Positions 6,754-13,931 of a stretch of 14,238 nt of DNA are shown here, in pieces. The stretch covers positions 1 to 14,238 of the forward strand of contig JALSGY010000351.1 in the NCBI GenBank assembly GCA_026982515.1, read 5' to 3'. Both the position numbers and the translations under genes were made by a program. Below the pieces are notes generated by a model that searched no databases, was not told where the DNA came from, and was given only the letters and a program-made list of their open reading frames with translations. Every line of letters begins with the position of its first letter. Position 1 is the first letter of the stretch. Source of the DNA: Paracoccaceae bacterium. Its GTDB lineage: Bacteria; Pseudomonadota; Alphaproteobacteria; Rhodobacterales; Rhodobacteraceae.

Positions 6754-8583
6754 GTGAAACCCGCTGCTCTGATAGACCCTTTCCAGCCCGCCCATGGCCC
6801 CCCGCCGCGCAGCCTCGGCGCCTTCATTCGCTGGGCGCTGTCGGGGGCGATTCCCGTTCTCTCGGGGGTCGGTGCCCTTTCCGCGCTTGCCGGCACGCTC
6901 GAGGTCATGCCGGCTCTGCTTCTGGGATGGGTCATCGATTCAACCGCCACCAGCGCCCCGGAAAGCTATCTTGCCGACAACCTGCTGCTGATCGCCCTTT
7001 TTGTGGGCTTCTTCATCGTGCTGCGCCCGCTGGTCTTCGGGCTGGCGGCGGCGGCCAACAACGTGGTCGTGGCACCCAACGTGAACCCGCTGGTCCTCTC
7101 GCGGCTGCACCGCTGGACGATGGGCCAGTCGGTCACCTTCTTCGACGAGGATTTCGCCGGCCGCATCGCCCAGAAGCAGATGCAGACCGCCCGCGCCCTG
7201 ACCGACGTGGTGGTCGAATCGATCAACGTGGTGGCCTTCGCGCTGGCATCGCTGGTGGGCTCGGCGCTTCTGCTGACCACCATCGACTGGCGCATCGCGC
7301 TGGTGCTGGCGGCATGGCTGGTGGGCTATCTGGCCGTGATCCGCTGGTTCATGCCGAGGGTCAGGCTGCGGTCGGCGGCACGCGCCAATGCCCGGGCGGC
7401 AGTCTCGGGGCAGGTGGTGGACACCATCACCAACATCAAGACGGTCAAGCTGTTCGCCCTTGCCTCGCATGAAGACAGGGTGGCGCTCGGCGCCATGCGC
7501 GGTTTTCGCGACCGCAGCACCGAGTTCGGCGCTCTCGCCGCCGGGTTCCGCCTCACGCTGATGCTGGTGGGCGGCGCGCTGCCGGTGCTGCTGGTGGGCG
7601 GCGCACTGCTGTTGTGGGCCTCCGGGGCCGCCACCGCCGGCAACATCGCCGCCGCCGGCGCCATTTCCATCCGAATCGCGCAGATGACCGGATGGGTCAG
7701 CTTTGCGCTGATGGGGATCTATTCCAACCTCGGCGAGGTCGAGGACGGCATGCGTACCCTGACCCCGCGCCACCGCCTGCCCGATGCCCCGGACGCGCGC
7801 GATCTGGAAGAAGCGACCGATATCGAGTTCGACCATGTCAGCTTTGCATACGGGCGCGAATCCGGCGGGCTCGAGAATATTTCCCTGCATGTCCGGCAGG
7901 GCGAGAAGCTGGGCATTGTCGGAGCCTCCGGTGCCGGGAAATCCACGCTGGTGGCGCTGCTTCTGCGCCTCTACGACCCCGAGCGCGGCGCGGTGCGCAT
8001 CGGCGGGGTGGACATCCGCCACGTTACCCGCGAAAGCCTGCGCCGCAAGATCGGCATGGTCACCCAGGAAACCGCGATGTTCAACCGCTCGGCGCTCGAC
8101 AACATCCGCTATGGACGCCCGGATGCCACCGACGAAGAGGTGATCGAGGCGGCAAAACGTGCCGAGGCACACGAGTTCATCCTCGCGCTGCGCGATCACG
8201 CCGGCCGGCGGGGCTACGAGGCCCATCTCGGCGAACGCGGCGTCAAGCTTTCGGGCGGCCAGCGCCAGCGTATCGCCCTGGCCCGCGCCATCCTCAAGGA
8301 CGCCCCGATCCTGGTGCTCGACGAGGCCACCAGCGCCCTCGACAGCGAGGTCGAGGCCGAGATCCAGAAGGCGCTGGCCTCGGTGATGCAGGGCAAGACG
8401 GTTCTGGCCATCGCCCACCGGCTTTCCACCATCGCCCGGATGGACCGGATCGTGGTGCTCGACCACGGCCGCATCGTCGAAGAGGGCACCCACGCCGAGC
8501 TGCTGGCCGCCAATGGCTTCTATGCGAGGTTCTGGCGTCGCCAGTCCGGCGCCTTTGCGGGCATCACGGAGGCGGCCGAGTGA
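6754..8583 (+). CDS. ABC exporter, fused permease and ATPase (MsbA/ABCB type half-transporter)
   Basis: This 609-residue inner-membrane half-transporter probably works as a homodimer, since no second half is adjacent. About six membrane segments lie near residues 30-60, 76-98, 155-176, 178-200, 265-290 and 297-320. The ATPase follows with Walker A GASGAGKST (390-398), signature LSGGQ (499-503), Walker B ILVLDEATSALD with D523/E524, and H-loop H555 (AIAHRLST). All catalytic residues are present. The type covers lipid, peptide and drug exporters, so the substrate is unknown. The only good start is GTG 6754; the next in-frame ATG (residue 52) would cut the first membrane helix. It lies 50 bp after cca and shares GTGA with the next gene. 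Confidence 0.92.
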   Translation: MKPAALIDPFQPAHGPPPRSLGAFIRWALSGAIPVLSGVGALSALAGTLEVMPALLLGWVIDSTATSAPESYLADNLLLIALFVGFFIVLRPLVFGLAAAANNVVVAPNVNPLVLSRLHRWTMGQSVTFFDEDFAGRIAQKQMQTARALTDVVVESINVVAFALASLVGSALLLTTIDWRIALVLAAWLVGYLAVIRWFMPRVRLRSAARANARAAVSGQVVDTITNIKTVKLFALASHEDRVALGAMRGFRDRSTEFGALAAGFRLTLMLVGGALPVLLVGGALLLWASGAATAGNIAAAGAISIRIAQMTGWVSFALMGIYSNLGEVEDGMRTLTPRHRLPDAPDARDLEEATDIEFDHVSFAYGRESGGLENISLHVRQGEKLGIVGASGAGKSTLVALLLRLYDPERGAVRIGGVDIRHVTRESLRRKIGMVTQETAMFNRSALDNIRYGRPDATDEEVIEAAKRAEAHEFILALRDHAGRRGYEAHLGERGVKLSGGQRQRIALARAILKDAPILVLDEATSALDSEVEAEIQKALASVMQGKTVLAIAHRLSTIARMDRIVVLDHGRIVEEGTHAELLAANGFYARFWRRQSGAFAGITEAAE

Positions 8584-9794
8584 GGCTGCGGATCGAGCGT
8601 CTTGGCCATCTGGGCGACGGCATCGCGAAGGGGCCTGTCTTCGTGCCCCTCGCCCTGCCCGGCGAGCTGGTGGAGGGCCGGCTTTCCGGCAACCGGCTGG
8701 AGGATGTCAAGATCGTCACCCCATCGCCCGATCGCGTTCGTCCTCTCTGCCCGCACTACAGATCCTGCGGCGGCTGCGCGCTGCAGCACGCCTCCGATAC
8801 ATTTGTTGAGCGCTGGAAGGGCGAGGTGGTGCGCCACGCGATCGAGGCGCAGGGGCTGGAGGCGCCGATCGTTGCCGTCCACACCTCGCCGCCTGCCTCC
8901 CGGCGACGGGCGACCCTGGCCGGGCGGCGGCTGAAGAAAGGTTCTGTCGTCGGGTTCCATGGCCGCGCTTCGGGCACAATCGCCGAAATCCCCGATTGCA
9001 GGCTGCTGCACCCGGCCCTGACGGGCGCCCTGCCCCTGTTGCATGAACTCACCCCCCTCGCCGCCAGCCGGAAGGCCGAGGCGGGATTTGCCCTGACGTT
9101 TTCCGAGGCCGGGCTGGATCTGGTGGTGAAAAGCGCCAGAGCGCTCGATGTCACCCTGCGCCAGCGCCTTGCCGAACTTGCTGAAGGCCATGACCTCGCC
9201 CGCCTGATGTGGGCAGATGAGCTGATCGCCGCCCGCCGCCCGCCGGTGCAGCGCCTTGGCCGGGCGCCGGTGGTGCCGCCGCCCGGTGCCTTCCTGCAGG
9301 CCACCCGCGAAGGCGAGGCCGCGCTGGTGCGCGCAGTGGCCCGCGCCGTGGCCGGCCATGGCCGCATTGTCGATCTGTTCTCCGGCTGCGGCACCTTTTC
9401 CCTGCCGCTGGCCGAACGGGCTGAGGTGCATGCCGTCGAGGGCGACGAGGCCATGCTGGCCGCCCTCGATGCCGGCTGGCGCGCCACGCCGGGGCTGCAC
9501 AGGACAAGCCACGAGAAGCGCGACCTGTTCCGCCGCCCTCTCACTGGCGAAGAGCTGAGCGCATATGATGCGGCCGTGCTGGACCCTCCGCGCGCCGGCG
9601 CCCGGGCCCAGGTGGCCGAGATGGCCCGCTCTGCGCTGCGCACGGTGGCGATGGTGTCATGCAACCCCGTTACCTTCGCCCGTGACGCGCGCGTGCTGGC
9701 CCGTGCCGGCTTCGCCATCGAGTGGATCGAGGTGATCGACCAGTTCCGCTGGTCGCCCCATGTGGAACTGGCCGCGCTCCTGCGGCGGGGCTGA
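8580..9794 (+). CDS. class I SAM-dependent RNA m5U methyltransferase (RlmD/TrmA family)
   Basis: Enzymes of this family methylate C5 of a specific uridine in 23S rRNA or tRNA. The 404-residue protein has a short TRAM-like N-terminus, then a 4Fe-4S cysteine set C57-x5-C63-x2-C66 (CPHYRSCGGC) and C140 (PDCRLL), pointing to an RlmD/RlmC-type enzyme. The methyltransferase fold has DLFSGCGTFSLPLA (from D265), LDPPRAGA, and catalytic C361 in VSCNPVTFARDA. The start is GTG 8580, overlapping the ABC transporter stop (GTGA) and therefore translationally coupled; the same frame is open far upstream inside the transporter gene, which is only shadow. Which uridine is modified cannot be decided from sequence. 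Confidence 0.92.
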   Translation: MRLRIERLGHLGDGIAKGPVFVPLALPGELVEGRLSGNRLEDVKIVTPSPDRVRPLCPHYRSCGGCALQHASDTFVERWKGEVVRHAIEAQGLEAPIVAVHTSPPASRRRATLAGRRLKKGSVVGFHGRASGTIAEIPDCRLLHPALTGALPLLHELTPLAASRKAEAGFALTFSEAGLDLVVKSARALDVTLRQRLAELAEGHDLARLMWADELIAARRPPVQRLGRAPVVPPPGAFLQATREGEAALVRAVARAVAGHGRIVDLFSGCGTFSLPLAERAEVHAVEGDEAMLAALDAGWRATPGLHRTSHEKRDLFRRPLTGEELSAYDAAVLDPPRAGARAQVAEMARSALRTVAMVSCNPVTFARDARVLARAGFAIEWIEVIDQFRWSPHVELAALLRRG

Positions 9795-9797
9795 CGC

Positions 9798-10331
9798 CTA
9801 CCCTTCGCCCCCTGCCGCCTCGCCGCCACCGGTGATCAGGGTCCACCAGATCTTGCCGTTGGGCTCCTGGAACCAGGCAAAGCCCAGATCACGCGCCGCC
9901 GGATCGAGGATCACGCCACGCGTGGCCGGATCTTCCATCCAGGCCGCCAGCGTCTGCAGTTCGGTCTCGTAGGATTCCGAGATGTTCTCGCCCAGGAATA
10001 CGCCAGTGTATCCGGCGCGCGCCACCCGATCCACCGGCGAGGAGCCGTCCGAGCCGAAATGCCAAGGCCGGTTCTGGATCGACATGTCGCGCGAATGGGT
10101 GGCCGCGGCGGCATTGAGCCGCGGGTCAAGCCGCAGCGGCGGCACCCCGGCAGCGGTGCGCAGGGCGTTGATCGAGTCCAGCACCCGGTACTGGATCACC
10201 GCCGTATCCGCCGGCTCGATGCGATAGATCTTCGGCAGAGGCTTGCCATCGGGGCCGAAGGTGACTGTCGGTGCCGCACAGGCGGAAAGAACGAGAAGGG
10301 CTGTGAGGAAAAGGGCGACTGGACGGAACAT
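9798..10331 (-). CDS. CAP-domain (SCP/YkwD-like) lipoprotein
   Basis: The 177-residue protein starts with a lipoprotein signal: MFRPVALFLTALLV, then lipobox LSAC, with C18 the expected lipid-modified residue. Mature residues about 45-165 are a CAP domain: IQYRVLDSINALRTAAGVPPL, AATHSRDMSI, a GENI loop and WW-containing last strand, matching bacterial YkwD-like proteins. Function in bacteria is mostly unknown; envelope location is predicted. The start is supported by GGAGG 5 nt before ATG 10331; an in-frame ATG 16 codons earlier would displace the signal peptide. It converges on the RNA methyltransferase with 3 bp between stops. Confidence 0.87.
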   Translation of the reverse strand: MFRPVALFLTALLVLSACAAPTVTFGPDGKPLPKIYRIEPADTAVIQYRVLDSINALRTAAGVPPLRLDPRLNAAAATHSRDMSIQNRPWHFGSDGSSPVDRVARAGYTGVFLGENISESYETELQTLAAWMEDPATRGVILDPAARDLGFAWFQEPNGKIWWTLITGGGEAAGGEG

Positions 10332-10435
10332 CGGGCCTCCGCGGAAAATGGTTGCGCTTGCCCATGGCTTAGGCGACACGCCGGTAATTGCAACCCGCCA
10401 TGGCGGTGCAGGGCGAAAACGGCGGGGCCGGACGC

Positions 10436-10471
10436 TTCTGGCCGGTAAAACCGTTACGGATCCGGCCAGAA
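10436..10471. repeat. perfect 10-bp inverted repeat with nested CCG-TTA-CGG
   Basis: TTCTGGCCGG at 10436-10445 is exactly complementary to CCGGCCAGAA at 10462-10471, with a 16-nt spacer that itself contains CCG-TTA-CGG. It could be a stem-loop in RNA or a DNA operator. No T-run follows on the plus strand, so it is not a standard terminator. Confidence 0.7.
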
Positions 10472-10483
10472 TGCGCCCGGGGC

Positions 10484-10499
10484 GGCAACAGGTGTTGCC
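10484..10499. promoter_or_regulatory. operator-like dyad GGCAACA-GG-TGTTGCC upstream of TTGACG
   Basis: Two perfect 7-bp arms (10484-10490 and 10493-10499) with a 2-bp centre end 3 bp before TTGACG (10503-10508), a possible -35 element for the small exported protein gene. The compact symmetry is typical of a dimeric repressor site. No good -10 element supports the promoter, so the assignment is tentative. Confidence 0.3.
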
Positions 10500-10646
10500 A
10501 ATTTGACGACACTGCGGCCCATCTGCGCGAAAGAAGCCAATTTTTTTCTGGATTCGGGGATGATTAACTGCCTATACCCGTCTCATAACGCACCCTTATT
10601 GGCCGATGCAGCGTTTTGTTGTGTGTCGGCGTATCTGGAGGAAAGT

Positions 10647-10835
10647 ATGAAGAAGCTTGCTCTCGCTGCCGTAATCACCGGCGTCGCCGCCACCGCCGCT
10701 CTTGCCGGTGGGGTGGAAGCCCCGATCATGGAAGCTCCGGTCATCGTTGAAGAAACCGCGGCCGGTTCGGCTGGCGGCCTTCTCGTGCCGCTGATCCTGC
10801 TGGCGCTGCTGGCTGCTGCGATCGCCAACAACTGA
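10647..10835 (+). CDS. 62-aa exported/membrane small protein of unknown function
   Basis: The protein begins MKKLALAAVITGVAATAALA, a signal peptide with a probable cleavage site after A20 (ALA before GG). A short acidic, Val/Pro-rich stretch follows (PIMEAPVIVEE), then a Gly/Ser linker and a hydrophobic segment at about residues 44-60 ending in NN. GGAGG lies 5 nt before the ATG, an excellent ribosome site, and an intrinsic terminator follows, so it is probably a monocistronic and well-expressed gene. The frame is open back to 10503, but that extension is non-coding in character. I recognise it as a type common near hemH in Rhodobacterales; its function is not known to me. Confidence 0.85.
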   Translation: MKKLALAAVITGVAATAALAGGVEAPIMEAPVIVEETAAGSAGGLLVPLILLALLAAAIANN

Positions 10836-10859
10836 TCGCACGATCAGGAATTCGGAACG

Positions 10860-10891
10860 GGGCGGCAGGTTTCTGTCGCCCTTTTCCTTTT
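10860..10891 (+). terminator. intrinsic terminator of the small exported protein gene
   Basis: A 9-bp stem GGGCGGCAG / CTGTCGCCC (10860-10868 with 10873-10881, one G-U pair) with loop GTTT is followed at once by TTTTCCTTTT. It lies 24 nt after the stop codon. The opposite strand has no T-run on its own downstream side, so it acts for the plus strand only. Confidence 0.85.
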
Positions 10892-10907
10892 CAGCTTCCT
10901 TTTCAGC
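10884..10907. repeat. 12-bp perfect tandem duplication across the hemH stop codon
   Basis: TTCCTTTTCAGC occurs twice in direct succession (10884-10895 and 10896-10907). On the minus strand it contains the hemH TGA, so the duplication creates a second TGA in the same frame 12 nt downstream. The left copy also supplies part of the T-rich tail of the terminator for the opposite gene. Confidence 0.85.
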
Positions 10908-11979
10908 CTTCTACCCAGCCCTTCAGGTTGTCGCCAACGGCCTCGGCCAGCGCCGCGATATGGGCCTCGTCGTCGTTGAGACAGGGAATGTAGGTGAAGC
11001 TCTCGCCGCCCGCTTCCATGAAGCTGTCGCGGATTTCCTCGTTGATCTCCTCCAGCGTCTCGATGCAATCGGCCGAAAACGCCGGCGCGATCACCGCGAT
11101 CCGCTTCTTGCCGGCCCGGGCCAGGCGCGCCACCTCTTCCACCGTGTAGGGTTGCAGCCACTCCTCGGGCCCGAACTTCGACTGGAAGGTGGTGGTGATC
11201 CTGTCCTCCTCCCAGCCCAGGCGCTCGCGCAGCAGGCGGGTGGTCTTCACGCACTGGCAATAATAGGGATCGCCCTCGGTCAGGTAGCGCTTCGGCAGCC
11301 CGTGGTAGGAGGCCACCAGAACATCCGCCGGCCTTTCCATCTCCGCCCAGGCCCGTTCCACCGATCCGGCAAGCGCCTCGATATAGGAAGGCCGGTCGAA
11401 ATAGGGCGGCACGATGCGCACCGAGGGCTGCCATTTCAGCCCCATCAGGGCGCGGAAGAACTGATCGTTGGCGGTGGCGACAGTCGCCCCGGCATATTGC
11501 GGATAGAGCGGAAAGAACAGGATCCTGCGGCATCCCCGCCTGACCAGCCGCTCGACCCGCGAAGCGGTCGAGGGGTTGCCGTAGCGCATGCAGAAATCCA
11601 CCTCCACCGCGTCGCCGTAAACCTTGCCCAGCGCCTCGGCCAGCTTCTCCGTCTGCGCCCGGGTGATGGTCATCAGCGGGCTTTCGTTCTTCTCGTTGTT
11701 CCAGATCGTCCGGTATGCCGCGCCGGAGCGGAACGGCCGCGTGGTGAGAATGACCAGCTGCAACAGCGGCTGCCACTTCCACGGCGAATAGTCGATCACC
11801 CGCCGGTCCGAGAGGAACTCGTTCAGATACCGCCGCATGGACCAGTAATCAGTGCCGTCAGGGGTGCCGAGGTTGGCCAGCAGAACGCCCACCTTTTCAA
11901 CTGGCAGCTCCGGGTGGTCGGCCGGGGCATGCTCGGGGCGGAAGGTCCGGGGCGCAGGCCCTGGGGCGTTCTGTGACAT
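10903..11979 (-). CDS. hemH: ferrochelatase
   Basis: Ferrochelatase inserts Fe2+ into protoporphyrin IX, the last step of protohaem synthesis, at the cytoplasmic membrane face. The 358-residue protein has VGVLLANLGTPD near the N-terminus, RRYLNEFLSDRRVID, the catalytic H226 in SYHGLPKRY, and E307 in FSADCIETLEEI, which is the conserved metal-site region. The length fits alphaproteobacterial enzymes. The start at ATG 11979 has AAAGGA 6 nt upstream; the frame is open 19 codons further but that stretch is not family-like. It lies 53 bp after the methyltransferase, same strand, with a GC hairpin between them, so co-transcription is possible but not certain. Confidence 0.96.
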   Translation of the reverse strand: MSQNAPGPAPRTFRPEHAPADHPELPVEKVGVLLANLGTPDGTDYWSMRRYLNEFLSDRRVIDYSPWKWQPLLQLVILTTRPFRSGAAYRTIWNNEKNESPLMTITRAQTEKLAEALGKVYGDAVEVDFCMRYGNPSTASRVERLVRRGCRRILFFPLYPQYAGATVATANDQFFRALMGLKWQPSVRIVPPYFDRPSYIEALAGSVERAWAEMERPADVLVASYHGLPKRYLTEGDPYYCQCVKTTRLLRERLGWEEDRITTTFQSKFGPEEWLQPYTVEEVARLARAGKKRIAVIAPAFSADCIETLEEINEEIRDSFMEAGGESFTYIPCLNDDEAHIAALAEAVGDNLKGWVEG

Positions 11980-12023
11980 CGCGGTTCCTTTCTGCGGTCT
12001 CGCCAAGGGGAATAGCGGCAAAC

Positions 12024-12044
12024 GCGCGGGGATCAACCCCGCAC
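12024..12044 (-). terminator. GC-rich hairpin over the methyltransferase stop codon, weak terminator or attenuator
   Basis: On the minus strand GUGCGGGG pairs with CCCCGCGC (one U-G pair) around the loop UUGAU, which contains the UGA stop of the methyltransferase. Only a short GTTTG follows instead of a real T-run. It may reduce transcription into hemH or protect the mRNA end. Confidence 0.3.
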
Positions 12045-12878
12045 AGGCCCGATCGGATCTCCTGCCGGAAGTTCCTCGGTGCCCAGCGCATCGGCCAGCC
12101 GCGCCGCGGCCGAGCCGGGGCGCAGAGGCCTGGGCTGGCTTGCATCCGGCGCCCAGCCGGTGAGGGTGATCAGCTCGAAGGTGGCGGGCACCCGGCCATC
12201 CCGCCCGTAGGCCTCGGCATAGCGGCGCACCGCCTCCTCGAGCACCGCCCTGCGCAGCGGCCGCCGCTCGCGGCTGGCCAGGGCGTTGGCCTCGCCCATG
12301 GCGCGCAGCTCGCGCATCAGATGCAGGGCGCTGTCGTAGCTTGCCGTGAAGGTCAGGGAATCGGCCACCGGCAGGGCAAGGCCGGCGCGCAGAAGCAGCG
12401 CGCCCAGCTCCCGGATCTCGCCCATCGGCAGCACCCGGGGGCTGAGCCCGCCGCGCACCGCAACCTCGGCCTCGGCCAGCACCGCGCGCAGCTCCGCCAG
12501 GGTGCGCCCGCCGGGGAAGATCGCCAGCAGCAGCCCGTCGGGGCGCAGCGCACGGGCCGCCTGCACCAGCTGGCCCACCGGATCATTGGCCCAGTGCAGC
12601 GCCATGGCATGGACCACCAGATCATGGGCGCCTGGCACCAGCGGCAGGGTATCGCTGTCCTCGACAACCACCGCGCCGGGCAGCACATCACGCCACAGAT
12701 GCGGGAAAGCGGCCACCACGGCCGGTTTCGTAAAGGTTCTGTTAACCAGTTCGAGCCTCTCCTGCACCTCGCGGATCGCCTCGCGCTGCAGGAACATGGC
12801 CCCATCGCCCATGGCGCGGGCACGGGCCCGGTTGCGCAGCAGGGCGGTGCGGTCGGTCAGAATGGGGGGCTGTTGCAT
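12033..12878 (-). CDS. methyltransferase-like protein of the NDUFAF5/BioC type, glycine-rich motif absent
   Basis: The 281-residue protein has the overall plan of alphaproteobacterial NDUFAF5-like class I methyltransferases. It shows LTDRTALLRNRARA at the start, HDLVVHAMALHWANDP (residues 85-100), LRPDGLLLAIFPGG (111-124), GGLSPRVLPMGEIRELG, and a VPATFELITLTGWAPD tail (230-245). Mitochondrial NDUFAF5 hydroxylates an arginine of complex I; BioC methylates malonyl-ACP. The expected motif I (D-x-G-x-G) should lie about residues 47-60, but that region reads RTFTKPAVVAAFPHLW with no glycine. SAM binding may therefore be altered or lost. GAGGAG lies 6 nt before ATG 12878. It is divergent from comF, with 44 bp between starts, and upstream of hemH. 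Confidence 0.82.
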   Translation of the reverse strand: MQQPPILTDRTALLRNRARARAMGDGAMFLQREAIREVQERLELVNRTFTKPAVVAAFPHLWRDVLPGAVVVEDSDTLPLVPGAHDLVVHAMALHWANDPVGQLVQAARALRPDGLLLAIFPGGRTLAELRAVLAEAEVAVRGGLSPRVLPMGEIRELGALLLRAGLALPVADSLTFTASYDSALHLMRELRAMGEANALASRERRPLRRAVLEEAVRRYAEAYGRDGRVPATFELITLTGWAPDASQPRPLRPGSAAARLADALGTEELPAGDPIGPVRG

Positions 12879-12922
12879 GCCGGCTCCTCGAAACAGGCGG
12901 AAAATAGGGCTGATGGTGGCAA

Positions 12923-13639
12923 ATGCAAAGGCTGGTCGATCTGATTTATCCCCCCGCCTGCCTGGGCTGCGGCAGCCCCGTGGCCGGCGATGCCCCGCTG
13001 TGCGGCCCCTGCTGGCGCGAAACCCCCTTCATCACCGGCACCTGCTGCGATACCTGCGGAACCCCGCTGCCCGGCGACCCCGACGATCACCCGACCCTGT
13101 GCGATGACTGCCTGCACACCGCCCGGCCCTGGGCGCGGGGCCGTGCCGCGCTGCTTTACCGCGGCAATGCACGCAGGATGGTGCTCGGGCTCAAGCACGG
13201 GGATCGGGCCGAGATCGAGCGCCCCGCGGCCCGCTGGCTGGCCCGCGCCGGGCAGGAGCTGCTGACCCCCGATGCGCTGCTGGTCCCCGTCCCCGCCCAC
13301 TGGCTGCGCCTGCTGGCCCGCCGCTACAATCAGGCCGCCCTGCTGGCCGCAGCGCTGGCCCGTCACACCGGCATGCAATGTTGCCCCGATGCGCTGATTC
13401 GCCGGCGCCGCACGCCGCTTCTGGAGGGGCTCGGGCGCGAGGCCCGCTTTCGCGCCCTTGCCGGGGCCATCGCCCCCCACCCCCGACGCAGGAAACTGCT
13501 GGCCGGGCGCGATGTGGTGCTGATCGACGACGTGATGACCTCAGGCGCCACTTTCGCCGCCGCCACCGAAGCCTGCCATGCGGCCGGTGCGACAAAGGTA
13601 TGCGTTCTGGCACTGGCGCGCGTTGCGAAGGACGCCTAA
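12923..13639 (+). CDS. comF: ComF family phosphoribosyltransferase-like protein with double zinc ribbon
   Basis: The N-terminus has two cysteine clusters typical of the ComF zinc ribbon: C13/C16 with C27/C30, and C41/C42/C45 with C60/C63. The C-terminal half is a type I phosphoribosyltransferase fold with PVPAHWLRLLARRYNQAALLA and the PRPP-binding loop VVLIDDVMTSGAT (198-210). In Gram-positives and some Proteobacteria ComF works in DNA uptake (ComFC) or purine-salvage-like roles; here the role is uncertain, as no other competence gene is nearby. The length of 238 residues is normal. It starts 44 bp from the divergent methyltransferase and is followed by grxC after 34 bp. Confidence 0.92.
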   Translation: MQRLVDLIYPPACLGCGSPVAGDAPLCGPCWRETPFITGTCCDTCGTPLPGDPDDHPTLCDDCLHTARPWARGRAALLYRGNARRMVLGLKHGDRAEIERPAARWLARAGQELLTPDALLVPVPAHWLRLLARRYNQAALLAAALARHTGMQCCPDALIRRRRTPLLEGLGREARFRALAGAIAPHPRRRKLLAGRDVVLIDDVMTSGATFAAATEACHAAGATKVCVLALARVAKDA

Positions 13640-13673
13640 ATGCCTATAGTTCCGAAAACCTGGAAGATACCCA

Positions 13674-13931
13674 ATGCAAACCGTCGAGATCTACACCACC
13701 CCCTTCTGTGGCTACTGCCATGCCGCCAAGCGCCTGCTGGCGAAAAAAGGCGTCGAATACACCGAGTTCGACGTCTCTGCCGATCCCTCCCTGCGGCAGG
13801 AAATGATGCAGCGTGCCAAGGGCGGGCATACCGTGCCCCAGATCTTCATCGGCTCAACCCATGTGGGCGGCTGCGACGACCTGTTCGAGCTGGAACAGGA
13901 CGGCAAGCTCGACCCGCTGCTGGCGGGTTAG
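13674..13931 (+). CDS. grxC: glutaredoxin 3
   Basis: This 85-residue cytoplasmic thiol-disulfide oxidoreductase uses glutathione to reduce disulfides and glutathionylated proteins. The active site is C12-G-Y-C15 in TTPFCGYCHAAKRLL, a variant of the common CPYC with Gly for Pro. TVPQIFIG carries the cis-proline and GGCDDL the glutathione-contacting end. The length is exactly that of bacterial Grx3. A weak GGAAGA lies before the ATG. The stop TAG is directly followed by the GTG of the next gene in the same frame. Confidence 0.95.
   Translation: MQTVEIYTTPFCGYCHAAKRLLAKKGVEYTEFDVSADPSLRQEMMQRAKGGHTVPQIFIGSTHVGGCDDLFELEQDGKLDPLLAG

Larger units (their letters stand above)
10332..10646. other. 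315-bp intergenic region, no gene, rich in inverted repeats
   Basis: This gap separates the divergent CAP lipoprotein and small exported protein genes. No frame in it looks protein-like, and I see no tRNA. It holds a 12-bp palindrome at 10395-10406, a 10-bp inverted repeat at 10436-10471, a short dyad CGCCC-G-GGGCG at 10474-10484, and a 7-bp inverted repeat at 10484-10499. A TTGACG follows at 10503 and a run of seven T at 10541-10547. The right half becomes noticeably AT-richer. No convincing -10 box is paired with TTGACG at 16-18 nt. Confidence 0.75.

Noticed and set aside
6940..8493. Long open frame (517 codons) antisense to the ABC transporter
   Set aside because: His/Gln/Gly-rich shadow of the transporter with no domain signature.
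7614..8579. Upstream extension of the RNA methyltransferase frame inside the ABC gene
   Set aside because: Arg/Pro/Gly-rich out-of-frame reading of the ATPase domain; family homology begins at GTG 8580.
10564..10589. TATACC and CATAAC as -10 boxes for the small exported protein
   Set aside because: Neither has an acceptable -35 hexamer at 16-18 nt spacing.
10503..10646. N-terminal extension of the small exported protein
   Set aside because: It would bury the signal peptide; the strong ribosome site directly precedes ATG 10647.
10960..11976. Open frame antisense to hemH (338 codons)
   Set aside because: No domain, shadow composition, and hemH is certain on the other strand.
11973..12944. 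Open frame antisense to the methyltransferase (323 codons)
   Set aside because: Gln/Gly/His-rich shadow sequence without family motifs.
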